A program made the position numbers and the translations under genes. The notes below the pieces were generated by a model. It searched no databases, was not told the origin of the DNA, and saw only the letters and a program-made list of their open reading frames with translations. Of a stretch of DNA of 64,000 bases, positions 15,856 to 24,606 are shown piece by piece; position 1 is the stretch's first letter; every line of letters begins with the position of its first letter. The stretch comes from Algibacter_G agarivorans. Its GTDB lineage: Bacteria > Bacteroidota > Bacteroidia > Flavobacteriales > Flavobacteriaceae. Where the stretch lies: positions 124,001 through 188,000 of the forward strand of contig NZ_BAABJJ010000029.1 in assembly GCF_039543245.1 (NCBI RefSeq), given 5' to 3'.

Positions 15856-15898
15856 CTAAATTATTACCAAAAGGGTGTTCTAGAAATGATTTAGGTCA
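15856..15898 (-). promoter_or_regulatory. CRP-like activator site plus -7 element, promoter of hsp20
   Basis: Read on the minus strand: TGACCTAAATCA (15898-15887) followed by TTTCTAG, with the -7 element TAATTTAG at 15863-15856, offset exactly 35. Confidence 0.65.
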
Positions 15899-16020
15899 GT
15901 ATGATGAATTACTATATCTCATTCCCTATTTTAATTTAGTTTTTTTTTGAAATGTTTTGAATCAATTTCTGTAGAATATTAGATTTTAAACTATTTATAT
16001 GATGTTCTTGCAGGAAATTA

Positions 16021-16167
16021 TTATTTTGCTTGTTCATAAATTTTAAGCCCATCTTTGTCGCAGTCAATAGAATAATTTCTAGGAAAAATCCTTTTATCTG
16101 CATATTTCAGTTTTGGAACATTTTTTTTTCCAGAATACCATAATTTATAATTATTTTCTCTTAGCAT
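16021..16167 (-). CDS. possible small protein or gene remnant, 48 residues
   Basis: An ATG-to-TAA frame with balanced composition: it begins MLRENNYKLWYSGKKN and ends DCDKDGLKIYEQAK. The residue pattern looks protein-like rather than random, and an in-frame stop lies 36 nt upstream of the ATG, so it is not the tail of an intact longer gene. No family recognised, no promoter assigned. It sits in an otherwise empty 573-bp gap between hsp20 and the glucan phosphorylase promoter. It could equally be the last surviving part of a decayed gene. Confidence 0.3.
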   Translation of the reverse strand: MLRENNYKLWYSGKKNVPKLKYADKRIFPRNYSIDCDKDGLKIYEQAK

Positions 16168-16356
16168 CTTATCTTTCCTAAGAACATTCAAAATTCTAGT
16201 AAAGAATTATCAATTTTGGACTATCATATTGTAGATCGCTTAAATACTGTTGGCCTTTATTTTAATTATGATTTCATTTTTGATTCTTTAAAAAAAGAGT
16301 CTTTATAATAAATAACTTTATACTCTTAAAATTCAACAAAAAAGTATTAGGTCTTA

Positions 16357-16400
16357 TGATAAAAATCATGAAATCTATGGGGTAATTATTGATAAGTTTA
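16357..16400 (+). promoter_or_regulatory. candidate CRP-like site plus -7 element, promoter of the glucan phosphorylase gene
   Basis: TGATAAAAATCA at 16357-16368 fits TGA-N6-TCA but lacks the TTT extension. The -7 element TAAGTTTA at 16393-16400 starts 36 nt from the dyad, one more than in the other units. It predicts a start near 16406 and a leader of about 15 nt. Confidence 0.45.
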
Positions 16401-16421
16401 CGGTTTAAAATTAATATTATT

Positions 16422-18062
16422 ATGATAAGCAAATATAGTAAATGGTATCACCCGTATAAACCTGCATCAGATTATAAAAAGAAAGTAGCTTACTTCAGTA
16501 TGGAATTTGGAATCGACCAATCCTTTAACATTTATTCTGGTGGCCTTGGGTTTTTAGCGGGATCTCACATGCGCTCCGGATATGAATTAAAGCAGAATAT
16601 GATTGGTATTGGCATGCTTTGGAAATATGGCTATTATGACCAAGCAAGAAACGAAGACCAAACTTTAAGAACAGAATTTAATGAAAAGCATTTTGATTTT
16701 CTAGAAGATACAGGTATAGAAGTGGAGGTTAAGCTTCATGACAATCCGCATGTAAAGGTTAGAGCCTATGTTTTAAAACCCGAAGTGTTTGGAACAGTTC
16801 CCATGTATTTTTTAAGTACCTATGTTGATGGGAATGACCATTTGTCAAGAAGCATTACAAATCATTTATACGATTCAAACCCAGTAACACGAGTTTCTCA
16901 AAGCATTGTGTTGGGCATTGGTGGAGCCAAAGTAGTAGAAGCTTTGGGTGGCGCAGATACTTATCACTTAAATGAGGGGCATGCATTGCCAGCGTTTTAT
17001 TATTTAAGAGATCGAGGCGTGAAGAAAGACCAGATGGTTTTCACCACGCATACGCCAGAAAAAGCGGGAAATGAAGAACGTGAAGCACGGCATTTAAATA
17101 GATGCGGTTTCTTTGGACGTTCACTTTCTAATGATGAACTTCAAAACGAAATGGTAAATGGAGACATGATAAATTATACAATATCAGCCCTAAGAATGTC
17201 AAAAAAAGCCAATGGAGTTTCTAAGTTACATGCTATTGTGGCTAATGATATGTGGAAGGACTATTATGGTGTTAGTGATATAATACCCATTACAAATGCC
17301 CAAAATCAAAATTTTTGGCAAGACCAAAGTATTAAATCCGCTTGGTTAGATAAGAATGCTGATGCCTACCAGAGCAGAAAACACGAATTAAAAAGAGAAT
17401 TATTTGATGAAGTTGCTCATCAAACTGGTAAAGAGTTCGACCCAAATGTATTAACTTTTGTATGGGCTAGACGTTTTGCCGCTTACAAAAGAGCAGATTT
17501 ACTATTACATGATTTTGATAGGTTTAAAAGATTGATAACAAACAAAAAATATCCTGTCCAGATAATTTGGGCTGGAAAACCATATCCTTTTGATTATTAT
17601 GCTATCGATGTTTTTAATCATCTTGTTCATCAATCTAAAAATGAACCCAATTTGGCTGTGCTTGTTGGCTATGAAATTGATTTATCCAAAAAATTAAAAT
17701 GTGGATCAGACATTTGGTTAAACACTCCTAGAATTACACGTGAAGCCTCTGGAACTAGTGGAATGACTGCCGCTATGAACGGTTCCGTTAATGTATCGAC
17801 CAATGATGGTTGGATTCCTGAATTTGAAAAAGATGGAGAAAATTGTTTTGTACTTCCTGCATTAGACCATAATTTACCTGTTTGGGATCAAGATAGTATT
17901 GATGCCGATAATTTATATAACATTTTAGAAACTAAGGTTATTCCAACATATTATGATAACCCTCAAAAATGGCAGGATATTGTTTTTAGTGCCATGGATG
18001 ATGTTATTCCTGAATTTACAAGTAGGAGAATGGCAGATGATTATTATAAAATGCTGTTTTGA
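16422..18062 (+). CDS. glgP: alpha-glucan phosphorylase family protein (GT35, short form)
   Basis: 546 residues. The start MISKYSKWYHPY at 16422 is preferred over an in-frame TTG at 16389, which lies upstream of the predicted -7 element's end. Recognisable segments: VAYFSMEFGID, YSGGLGFLAGSH, HLNEGHALPAFYYLRD, TTHTPEKAGNE, FVWARRFAAYKRADLLL, and REASGTSGM with TAAMNG following. The short-form family degrades alpha-1,4-glucan to glucose-1-phosphate using pyridoxal phosphate. The lysine that carries PLP in the usual GTSGMKAALNG motif is Thr449 here, so activity or cofactor use may differ. It may mobilise storage glucan during stress; a CRP-like candidate promoter precedes it. No signal peptide. 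Confidence 0.85.
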   Translation: MISKYSKWYHPYKPASDYKKKVAYFSMEFGIDQSFNIYSGGLGFLAGSHMRSGYELKQNMIGIGMLWKYGYYDQARNEDQTLRTEFNEKHFDFLEDTGIEVEVKLHDNPHVKVRAYVLKPEVFGTVPMYFLSTYVDGNDHLSRSITNHLYDSNPVTRVSQSIVLGIGGAKVVEALGGADTYHLNEGHALPAFYYLRDRGVKKDQMVFTTHTPEKAGNEEREARHLNRCGFFGRSLSNDELQNEMVNGDMINYTISALRMSKKANGVSKLHAIVANDMWKDYYGVSDIIPITNAQNQNFWQDQSIKSAWLDKNADAYQSRKHELKRELFDEVAHQTGKEFDPNVLTFVWARRFAAYKRADLLLHDFDRFKRLITNKKYPVQIIWAGKPYPFDYYAIDVFNHLVHQSKNEPNLAVLVGYEIDLSKKLKCGSDIWLNTPRITREASGTSGMTAAMNGSVNVSTNDGWIPEFEKDGENCFVLPALDHNLPVWDQDSIDADNLYNILETKVIPTYYDNPQKWQDIVFSAMDDVIPEFTSRRMADDYYKMLF

Positions 18063-18069
18063 TGTAAAA

Positions 18070-18092
18070 TAAGACTTGTTGTCTTTTTTAAT
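18070..18092 (+). terminator. weak intrinsic terminator after the phosphorylase gene
   Basis: AAGAC/GTCTT stem with a TTGTT loop, followed by a T run; A residues 5' of the stem can extend the pairing. Confidence 0.4.
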
Positions 18093-18182
18093 AAAAGCGT
18101 TTATTTTCAGTAATGGATATAGTAGCATGTTGATTTAAGGAGTGATCGCGCCATTATTTTTGTAAAAAAATCGACAAAACGC

Positions 18183-18212
18183 TTGTTTTTTACGATTAAT
18201 TACATAAATTTG
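18183..18212 (+). promoter_or_regulatory. housekeeping-type promoter for the 148-residue secreted protein
   Basis: TTG at 18183-18185, 19-nt spacer, perfect -7 TAAATTTG at 18205-18212, then the ATG at 18238. Confidence 0.6.
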
Positions 18213-18237
18213 CGCATTGACCCCTTAAATCGAAGAC

Positions 18238-18684
18238 ATGAAATTAAAAGTTATTTTGCTCAGTTTTAGCTTGTTTTTAGTAACAGGTATTAGTTTTGCT
18301 CAAAAAAAGAAAGCTCCAAAAAGTATTATTAGCGAAAAAGTTGTGATAAAAAAATATCATAATGCAGAAGATTTAAGTCGTCTTCAAAAAGGTGATTTAA
18401 TAGGACTTTATTCTGAAAGAATCCAAGTTCTTATTAAAACATTGCCGTATGTGGCATTTGCAACTAAGCCAGGTATTACTATGTCTTCTTTAGGGATTCC
18501 TAATAATAATGATAATAAAAAGGCCTTAGAAAATCAGTTTGAATCAACAGATACTTTTTTAGAGGACACTAATGACTTCCATAGTGAATATTTACCATAT
18601 TCTGATACCGATAAACTAATTGCAGCCATTTTATATTATGAAGAAATAATGAAATCTTTACATCAATATGGTGACTTTCGTTAA
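18238..18684 (+). CDS. exported protein of unknown function
   Basis: 148 residues with a signal peptide cleaved after ISFA, giving a mature N-terminal Gln (QKKKAPKS). No domain recognised. The mature part contains a Lys-rich start, a mixed helical segment around residues 40-80 (LSRLQKGDLIGLYSERIQVL), an acidic Asp/Asn-rich stretch (about 90-125) and a helical end. No cysteines, no lipobox, no T9SS sorting domain, so probably periplasmic. It stands alone with its own consensus promoter, directly before the adhesin region. The coding call is secure; the role is not known. Confidence 0.75.
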   Translation: MKLKVILLSFSLFLVTGISFAQKKKAPKSIISEKVVIKKYHNAEDLSRLQKGDLIGLYSERIQVLIKTLPYVAFATKPGITMSSLGIPNNNDNKKALENQFESTDTFLEDTNDFHSEYLPYSDTDKLIAAILYYEEIMKSLHQYGDFR

Positions 18685-19027
18685 TAATTGATTTTCAATT
18701 GCCTATTAATTTCTTTGCTCAAGAGATTTTATAATGGAATCTAAAATGGACTCTGAAGTTTAGCGCTAATCTTTGATTTAATAAAATAATTACTTTCATT
18801 ATTTAAAGGTTTTTTCTTCAAATACTCAGATAATTTAACTACAAATATTTAGTAATCTCATTTTTTTACATCAAATAAGTTACCGTTTATCGAGTTATTA
18901 TGTTAAATAAATTAATCAAAAGATGTATTTCGTCGAAATAATTGGTATTTCATGGGATTATTTTTATTTTTGAATATAATTACTATAAAAAAATCATATT
19001 TAGTTTTTTAACTATAAATGTTTAACT
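18685..19027. other. 343-bp AT-rich gap
   Basis: No reading frame, hairpin or repeat of note. It probably carries the promoter of the beta-helix protein gene; no perfect TAnnTTTG element is visible. Confidence 0.4.
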
Positions 19028-20353
19028 ATGAAAAACTTTACCCAAATCGTTTTAATATTTCTTTTTGCAAGCCTAATTACTTTTGGACAACAAGAAAAAG
19101 GAATTATAGGCTCAAATAATTGGCTTAATAATTGGACAGAATTTAAACCCAATCAAGAGGACTATGGAGAGCCAACAAAAATATTAACAGGAAATATTGT
19201 AGAAAATACAACGTTACACAAAAGAGAAGTATACTTATTGCTAGGTAATGTTTTTGTTACTAATAATGCTACACTTACCATTGAACCTGGAACGGTTATA
19301 ATAGGCGAGTATAAATCTAAAGCATCGCTTACTATTACTAAAGGCGCTCGTATAATTGCAGATGGCGTTCAAACAGATCCTATAATTTTTACTTCAAACC
19401 GAAGTGTTAAAAGAGCAGGTGACTGGGGAGGACTAATTATACTTGGAGATGCTCCTACCAATAAGTTTGGTAACGGTTCAGTATCATCATTTTATACCCA
19501 ACTTAATTCAACAATTTATGCTAATGCAAATTATGGAGGTCAAAACCTTGAGGATACATCTGGTATATTGAGGTTTGTTAGAATAGAATATGCAGGGAAT
19601 AGAATGAATAATGGTGATTATTTTAGTGGATTATTATTGGGTGCTGTTGGTAATCAAACAATTTTAGAAAATATTATGGTAAGTTATTCTGGAGGAAATG
19701 CTTTTGAAGCACGTGGAGGTTTACCTAATATGTATAATATGGTTTCATATAGAGCAAATATCAACGATTATAAATTTAATTACGGAGCGCAATCTAATTT
19801 GATTAACTCATTGGCTATAAGATTTCCTTATGTATCAAATAGTTCTGGTTCAAGGTGCTTGCAAATCCTGTCCTATGATAAGAGAGAGCAGGTTGATTTT
19901 ACTAAAAGCGGAACATCTGTTGTAGCTAAGAATTTGACTTTTGTTAATGATAGTGAAAATTTAAAATCTGAAATAGAAATGGGCTTGGTAAATGAAGCTG
20001 TTTATGTTGGGCATAATGCTTCGCTTGATATGAACAAAAGCGTTATATCGGGTTTCAATCCAGCCGTAATTTTAGAAGACAAGATTAATATTAATCAAGA
20101 GAATTTAGAGAAAATTAAATTTTCTGCCATGTATTTTAACAATTGCAAAGGAAACATTTTTGTTGAGGATAATTCTAATAATGAGGATTTAGAGAATTGG
20201 TATGGTAATAGTGCCTTTTTTAACGTGTATTCTAAAAGCGATAATGCTGAAACATTTATAGATTTACGAAATAAGAGAAGACCAGATTTTAGATTACGGA
20301 TTAATAAAATAATTGCTTCAAATGAAGTTGACCCAGATTTAAGGGATAACTAA
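19028..20353 (+). CDS. secreted right-handed beta-helix-type protein
   Basis: 441 residues. Signal peptide cleaved after ITFG, mature N-terminus QQEKG. From about residue 60 there is a repeating strand pattern typical of parallel beta-helix proteins of Bacteroidota: TLTIEPGTVIIGEYKS, SLTITKGARIIADG, PIIFTSNRS, RAGDWGGLIILGDAP and ILRFVRIEYAG. The GDWGGLIILG motif marks a large family of uncharacterised secreted proteins. No C-terminal type A or B sorting domain is evident; the end (residues 400-441) is charged and Asn-rich. The location is probably periplasm or cell surface. It precedes the two adhesin cassettes and may belong to them functionally, but is 136 bp away from the next gene. Confidence 0.7.
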   Translation: MKNFTQIVLIFLFASLITFGQQEKGIIGSNNWLNNWTEFKPNQEDYGEPTKILTGNIVENTTLHKREVYLLLGNVFVTNNATLTIEPGTVIIGEYKSKASLTITKGARIIADGVQTDPIIFTSNRSVKRAGDWGGLIILGDAPTNKFGNGSVSSFYTQLNSTIYANANYGGQNLEDTSGILRFVRIEYAGNRMNNGDYFSGLLLGAVGNQTILENIMVSYSGGNAFEARGGLPNMYNMVSYRANINDYKFNYGAQSNLINSLAIRFPYVSNSSGSRCLQILSYDKREQVDFTKSGTSVVAKNLTFVNDSENLKSEIEMGLVNEAVYVGHNASLDMNKSVISGFNPAVILEDKININQENLEKIKFSAMYFNNCKGNIFVEDNSNNEDLENWYGNSAFFNVYSKSDNAETFIDLRNKRRPDFRLRINKIIASNEVDPDLRDN

Positions 20354-20489
20354 AAGCGCATTAGTTTGTTAAAACTCTAGACCTAATACTTCTTGTTTTT
20401 CTTAAATTAAGGAGTTCCTTGTTGTACTATGAATAGTTAAAAAGGTAGTGGTTTCTGGGCGTTTTATTTAATGTGCAAAATAAAAGTGT

Positions 20490-21935
20490 ATGAGAAACTT
20501 TACTATAATTTATATTGTTTTTTTAGTTTTCTCTTTAATAGAAAGTGGAAATGCCCAAATAGTTATTGGTAAGCCTGATCTAGGTTTTAGTCAAGCTTGT
20601 GCAAGTCCTTCGTTTAATACCTATAACATAACGTTTACTTTTTCGCCAGAGGCAGCACTTGGTTCAACAAATCAATTTAAAATAGAACTTTCTGATAAGA
20701 CTGGAAATTTTTCAAGTGCCACTACAATTTACACTTCTGGTACGGGAGCTATAACAACATCACCTGCAACAATAACCTTTTCTGTACCAACTACAATTAG
20801 CGGAGAAGCTTATAAGCTGAGAGTTAAAAGTACAGCTCCAGTGGCTACAAGTGTCAATTCTGATGCTTTTGCAGCATATTACAAAATTCAAGACACCCCT
20901 TTTTCTATTAATAATTTAATAGCAACAGGAGCGTATTGTTCCGGAGGAACTTATTTGTTAACTATAGATAACCCTGGAAATGATTCAAATGATTCGCCAT
21001 TACTATATACTTCGTTAACCTATAAATGGTATAAGGAAACCGGTCCAACCACATCCGATTTTGTAGCAGATGGAGAAAGTCTATCTGTAAATCAACCAGG
21101 GACTTATTTTGTTGAAACTAATTACGGCACCTGTACTTCCAATTCATTTTCAAACCGTGTTACCGTAAGTGAGTCAACATCAGGGAGCTCGTCTAGTATT
21201 AGTTCTAGTAAAGGGAATCCTTTTTGTTCAAGCGAGGGTGCTACATCTTTAAGTGCTATAAATGGTAATAGCTACCAATGGTTTAAAGATGGAACTGAAA
21301 TTTCTGGAGCAACCGAACAAATGTATATGACCGATGAATCTGGAACGTATTCTGTAAATATCGATTTAGGGAATTGCATGACCAATGCATCTATTAACTT
21401 AGAAAGTACTGGTTTTACGAGTAGTATAGATGTAGATGTTGAAGGTATTAATACCATTGAAGAAAATGAAACCTTGTTTGCTACTGTAACAACAACGGCT
21501 AACAATCCAGAGTTTACATGGTATTTAAATGATAGCATGATTTCTGGTGCTGTTAATAATACTTACGAAATATCCCAAACAGGAAATTATAAGGCAATTA
21601 TAACACAGACTTCGGGTTGTACAGCTTCAAAGGAATTTGATTTTGTAGTAAGAACGCCATTCCCAGATGTGGCCAACATTCCAAATATAATTAGTCCTAA
21701 TCTTATTGATGGTATAAATGACACCTGGGTTATCCCCCAAGACTATGTAAATGGAACAAATACCGAAGTTATTATCATGAGCTCACAAGGGAAAGTGGTG
21801 CTTCAAACAAACGATTATCAAAATGATTGGCCTGAGGGTCAAATAGATATTAAAGCTATAAACCCAGTTTACTATTATATCATTACCACTGCTAATGGGG
21901 TTACAAAAAAAGGATCAATAACGGTCGTCAAATAG
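20490..21935 (+). CDS. secreted Ig-like protein with type B T9SS sorting domain
   Basis: 481 residues. Signal peptide ends GNA, mature N-terminus QIVIGKPD. It carries several Ig-like beta domains (about 30-130, 140-225, 230-300, 310-390), with the QWFKDGTEISGAT and FTWYLNDSMISGA repeats typical of bacterial Ig-like modules. The C-terminal about 85 residues are a gliding-motility-associated (CHU_C, type B) sorting domain: PNIISPNLIDGINDTWVIP, then VIIMSSQGKVVL and YYYIITTANG. It is exported through the outer membrane by type IX secretion and held at the surface or released. The next gene, a PorP/SprF protein, begins one base after the stop codon, so the two are co-translated partners, as is usual for type B cargo. 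Confidence 0.85.
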   Translation: MRNFTIIYIVFLVFSLIESGNAQIVIGKPDLGFSQACASPSFNTYNITFTFSPEAALGSTNQFKIELSDKTGNFSSATTIYTSGTGAITTSPATITFSVPTTISGEAYKLRVKSTAPVATSVNSDAFAAYYKIQDTPFSINNLIATGAYCSGGTYLLTIDNPGNDSNDSPLLYTSLTYKWYKETGPTTSDFVADGESLSVNQPGTYFVETNYGTCTSNSFSNRVTVSESTSGSSSSISSSKGNPFCSSEGATSLSAINGNSYQWFKDGTEISGATEQMYMTDESGTYSVNIDLGNCMTNASINLESTGFTSSIDVDVEGINTIEENETLFATVTTTANNPEFTWYLNDSMISGAVNNTYEISQTGNYKAIITQTSGCTASKEFDFVVRTPFPDVANIPNIISPNLIDGINDTWVIPQDYVNGTNTEVIIMSSQGKVVLQTNDYQNDWPEGQIDIKAINPVYYYIITTANGVTKKGSITVVK

Positions 21936-21936
21936 C

Positions 21937-24606
21937 ATGAAAAAACATCTATTATATATAGTTTTATTTTTCTGTTTTACACAGCTCCATTCTCAAGAAG
22001 ATGGAGTTGTTGCGTTTAAATTGCCCGTTAGAAATTCGTTAAGATTTAATAAATATGCCATTAACCCAACCTTTAGTTTTGTTAGAGAACAAAATAAATA
22101 CATAAGTTTTTCTAATAATAGACAATGGGTTCAATTTGATGATGCTCCACAAACGTACTTATTTAGTTATTCTGGAAGGTTTCGAGAAAATATGGGTATT
22201 GGAGTAGGTGTCTTTCAACAAAATTATGGTGTGTTAACCACCTTTGGAGGTCTTGTGAATTTCGCTTATAATGCTGCTCTTGATAGAGATAGTAACTTAA
22301 CTTTTGGTATGAACCTTGGGTTTTATAAAAGTGGTATAAACGAAGGTAATGTGGTTACAAATTTTCCTGATCCAGCATTAAATAATATACCATCAAATTC
22401 ATTGATTACCATAAATCCTGGCATAAACTACGGAACTACTTTTTTAGATTTTGGTGTGTCATTAAACAATCTTGCGGCATATAATTTAACGACTTCTAAA
22501 ATAATTGAAGAAAATCCTGAGCAAAGTATTCAGGCACATGTTATGTATACAGGCTATATAGATATGCGAGGATTTCTTGATGAGAGTAAGTTTTCTAGTT
22601 TAGTTAGGTCAGAATTCAAAAAAAACCAAACAGTTGTTTCAGGAATTATGATGCTAACGGTGCCTAAAGGTATTTGGGGACAGGTTGGTTATAATAGTCT
22701 ATATGGAATCTCAGCAGGTATTGGTTTAAATATAAGTACTCAAATAGCTATAGAATACAATTACGAAAAGGCTATTGGCAATTTATCAAATTTTGGAAAT
22801 TCTCATGACTTCACTTTAGCATATAAATTTAAAAACCGCTATAGATATGATTATAGTGGTGATGATGATGAAGCCGCACTTATTATAACAGAGAAAAAGA
22901 GAAATCGTGTTGCAGCAAAGAGAAAAACTACTAATCAACCCAAAGTAGATCGAAATGCTATTGCAGAAGAAAAAGCCAAAGCAAAAATTGTTGCAGCTGA
23001 AAAAGTTAAAGCCAAAGCAGCTGCTAGAGCTAAATTGGTAGCAGAAGCAAAAGCTAAAAGAGAAGCCAAAATTCAAACAGTATCTCAAGCTATAGAAGAA
23101 AAATCACAAGAAAAATTAGCAACGACAGAAGCTATAAAAGCTGATCAAGAAGCTCAAATAAAACTTGCAGAAGGTGCAAGAATTAAAAAAGAACAAGAGG
23201 CTCGGGCAAAACTAGAGGAAGCAGCAAGAGTTAAAGCAGAAGAGGAAGCTCAAATTAAATTGGCAGAAACTCAAGCTAAGTTATTAGAGGTAGAGAGAGT
23301 TAAGGCGGAACAAGTAGAAGCAGCAAGAGTCAAAGAAGAACAAGAAACTCAAGCTAAGTTAATAGAGATAGAGAGAGTTAAGGCTGAACAAGTCGCTAAA
23401 GCAAAACAAGTAGAAGCAGCGAAAATTAAAGCAGAGCAAGAAACCCAAGCCAAATTAGCAGAAGCAGCAAGAGTCAAAGAGGAACAAGAAACTCAAGCAA
23501 AGTTAGTAGAGGCAGAGAGAGTTAAAGCAGAACAAGAAGCTCAAGCCAAACTAGCAGAAGCAGCAAGACTTAAAGAGGAACAAGAAACTCAAGCAAAGTT
23601 AGTAGAGGCGGCAAGAGTTAAAGCTGAGCAAGAAGCACAAGCTAAATTAGTAGAAATCGCAAGAGTTAAAGAAGAATCTGAAGCAAAACAAAAAATAGAT
23701 ACCTTAGAATTGGATGGGGTATTGGTTTCAACTGCAAGAGATAGAGAAGCTTTAGCCATGGAAAGTCTAACTAAATTAATGTCGAATTCTAAAATAGAGC
23801 AACAAGATTTGTTATTAAGGTTAAGTGAAAAAGTAGCTAATAAACAGCAAGACCTTCAAAATTTAAAAGAAGAAAATGATTTAAGTGAAAAAGGGATTTT
23901 TCAGGCTCCAAAGGCTTTTAAAAGCGTTACAGCAGAAAATGCGGCATTAGAATCGCTAAAAGTAGAGATTGATGATGCAATAAAAAGTCAAAATGAAAAG
24001 GTTCAAGAATTAGAAGATTTATATAATGAAAGGCTTAAGAAAATCAGAAACAAAAAAGATTCACTTAATATTTCTTATTTGAAAAAGATAGAAAAATTAA
24101 AAATTGAACAATCCCAAACTGTTCAGTCTAAAGAAAACTTAATGTCAACGCTTGATGAGATTAAAGTGGCCACAGAAATAGAAAGAAAACGAAGAATAAA
24201 ACGTGCGGCATACGATAATGAGCAAGATCGATATTTGAAAGATAGAGCAACTTTAGAGCGAATCAAGAAATTTACTGATATCAGTGAAACACCGCTAACA
24301 AAAGAAGATTTTGATAATGGAGAAGAACTGAGTAACATACAGATTGTAAAAGATATTAAGCATGTTGAGAGTGGCTATTACTTGGTTGTTGCTGTACATA
24401 GTGATGTGAATAAAAGAGATGAGTTCTTAACCAAAACAGTATCTGCTGGACAAGCTAATGTTAACTTCTTTTATGACGTGAATACGAGCAAGTATTATAT
24501 TTATTATGATAAATTTAATAATATCAATGAAGCCAAAACAGCATTAGAATCAAAAGGAAGTAAACCATATAATAGTAAAATGTCTATGGTTAAAATAGAA
24601 AATTGA
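21937..24606 (+). CDS. PorP/SprF-family T9SS protein fused to a long coiled coil and SPOR-like end
   Basis: 889 residues. Signal peptide to LHS, mature N-terminus QEDGVV. Residues 20-305 are a PorP/SprF outer-membrane barrel (NKYAINPTFSF, IGVGVFQQNYGVLTTFGG, ATINPGINYG-like segments, AIEYNYEKAIGNLS). Residues about 320-600 are a low-complexity Lys/Ala/Glu/Gln coiled coil built on repeated KAEQEAQAKLAEAARVKEE-type units. A further helical region (600-800) follows. The last about 75 residues (YYLVVAVHSD, ANVNFFYD, KYYIYYDKFNNINEAKTAL) look like a SPOR-type domain, which in other proteins binds denuded peptidoglycan. Typical PorP/SprF proteins are 300-350 residues, so two thirds of this one is extra. 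Likely role: outer-membrane anchor and export partner for the upstream adhesin, reaching through the periplasm. Confidence 0.85.
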   Translation: MKKHLLYIVLFFCFTQLHSQEDGVVAFKLPVRNSLRFNKYAINPTFSFVREQNKYISFSNNRQWVQFDDAPQTYLFSYSGRFRENMGIGVGVFQQNYGVLTTFGGLVNFAYNAALDRDSNLTFGMNLGFYKSGINEGNVVTNFPDPALNNIPSNSLITINPGINYGTTFLDFGVSLNNLAAYNLTTSKIIEENPEQSIQAHVMYTGYIDMRGFLDESKFSSLVRSEFKKNQTVVSGIMMLTVPKGIWGQVGYNSLYGISAGIGLNISTQIAIEYNYEKAIGNLSNFGNSHDFTLAYKFKNRYRYDYSGDDDEAALIITEKKRNRVAAKRKTTNQPKVDRNAIAEEKAKAKIVAAEKVKAKAAARAKLVAEAKAKREAKIQTVSQAIEEKSQEKLATTEAIKADQEAQIKLAEGARIKKEQEARAKLEEAARVKAEEEAQIKLAETQAKLLEVERVKAEQVEAARVKEEQETQAKLIEIERVKAEQVAKAKQVEAAKIKAEQETQAKLAEAARVKEEQETQAKLVEAERVKAEQEAQAKLAEAARLKEEQETQAKLVEAARVKAEQEAQAKLVEIARVKEESEAKQKIDTLELDGVLVSTARDREALAMESLTKLMSNSKIEQQDLLLRLSEKVANKQQDLQNLKEENDLSEKGIFQAPKAFKSVTAENAALESLKVEIDDAIKSQNEKVQELEDLYNERLKKIRNKKDSLNISYLKKIEKLKIEQSQTVQSKENLMSTLDEIKVATEIERKRRIKRAAYDNEQDRYLKDRATLERIKKFTDISETPLTKEDFDNGEELSNIQIVKDIKHVESGYYLVVAVHSDVNKRDEFLTKTVSAGQANVNFFYDVNTSKYYIYYDKFNNINEAKTALESKGSKPYNSKMSMVKIEN

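Noticed and set aside
16389..16421. Earlier TTG start for the glucan phosphorylase
   Set aside because: It overlaps the predicted -7 promoter element, and the family N-terminus begins at the ATG at 16422.
22960..23690. CRISPR-like or tandem DNA repeat array
   Set aside because: The periodicity is codon-based and encodes a coiled coil in frame; there are no unique spacers between identical repeats.
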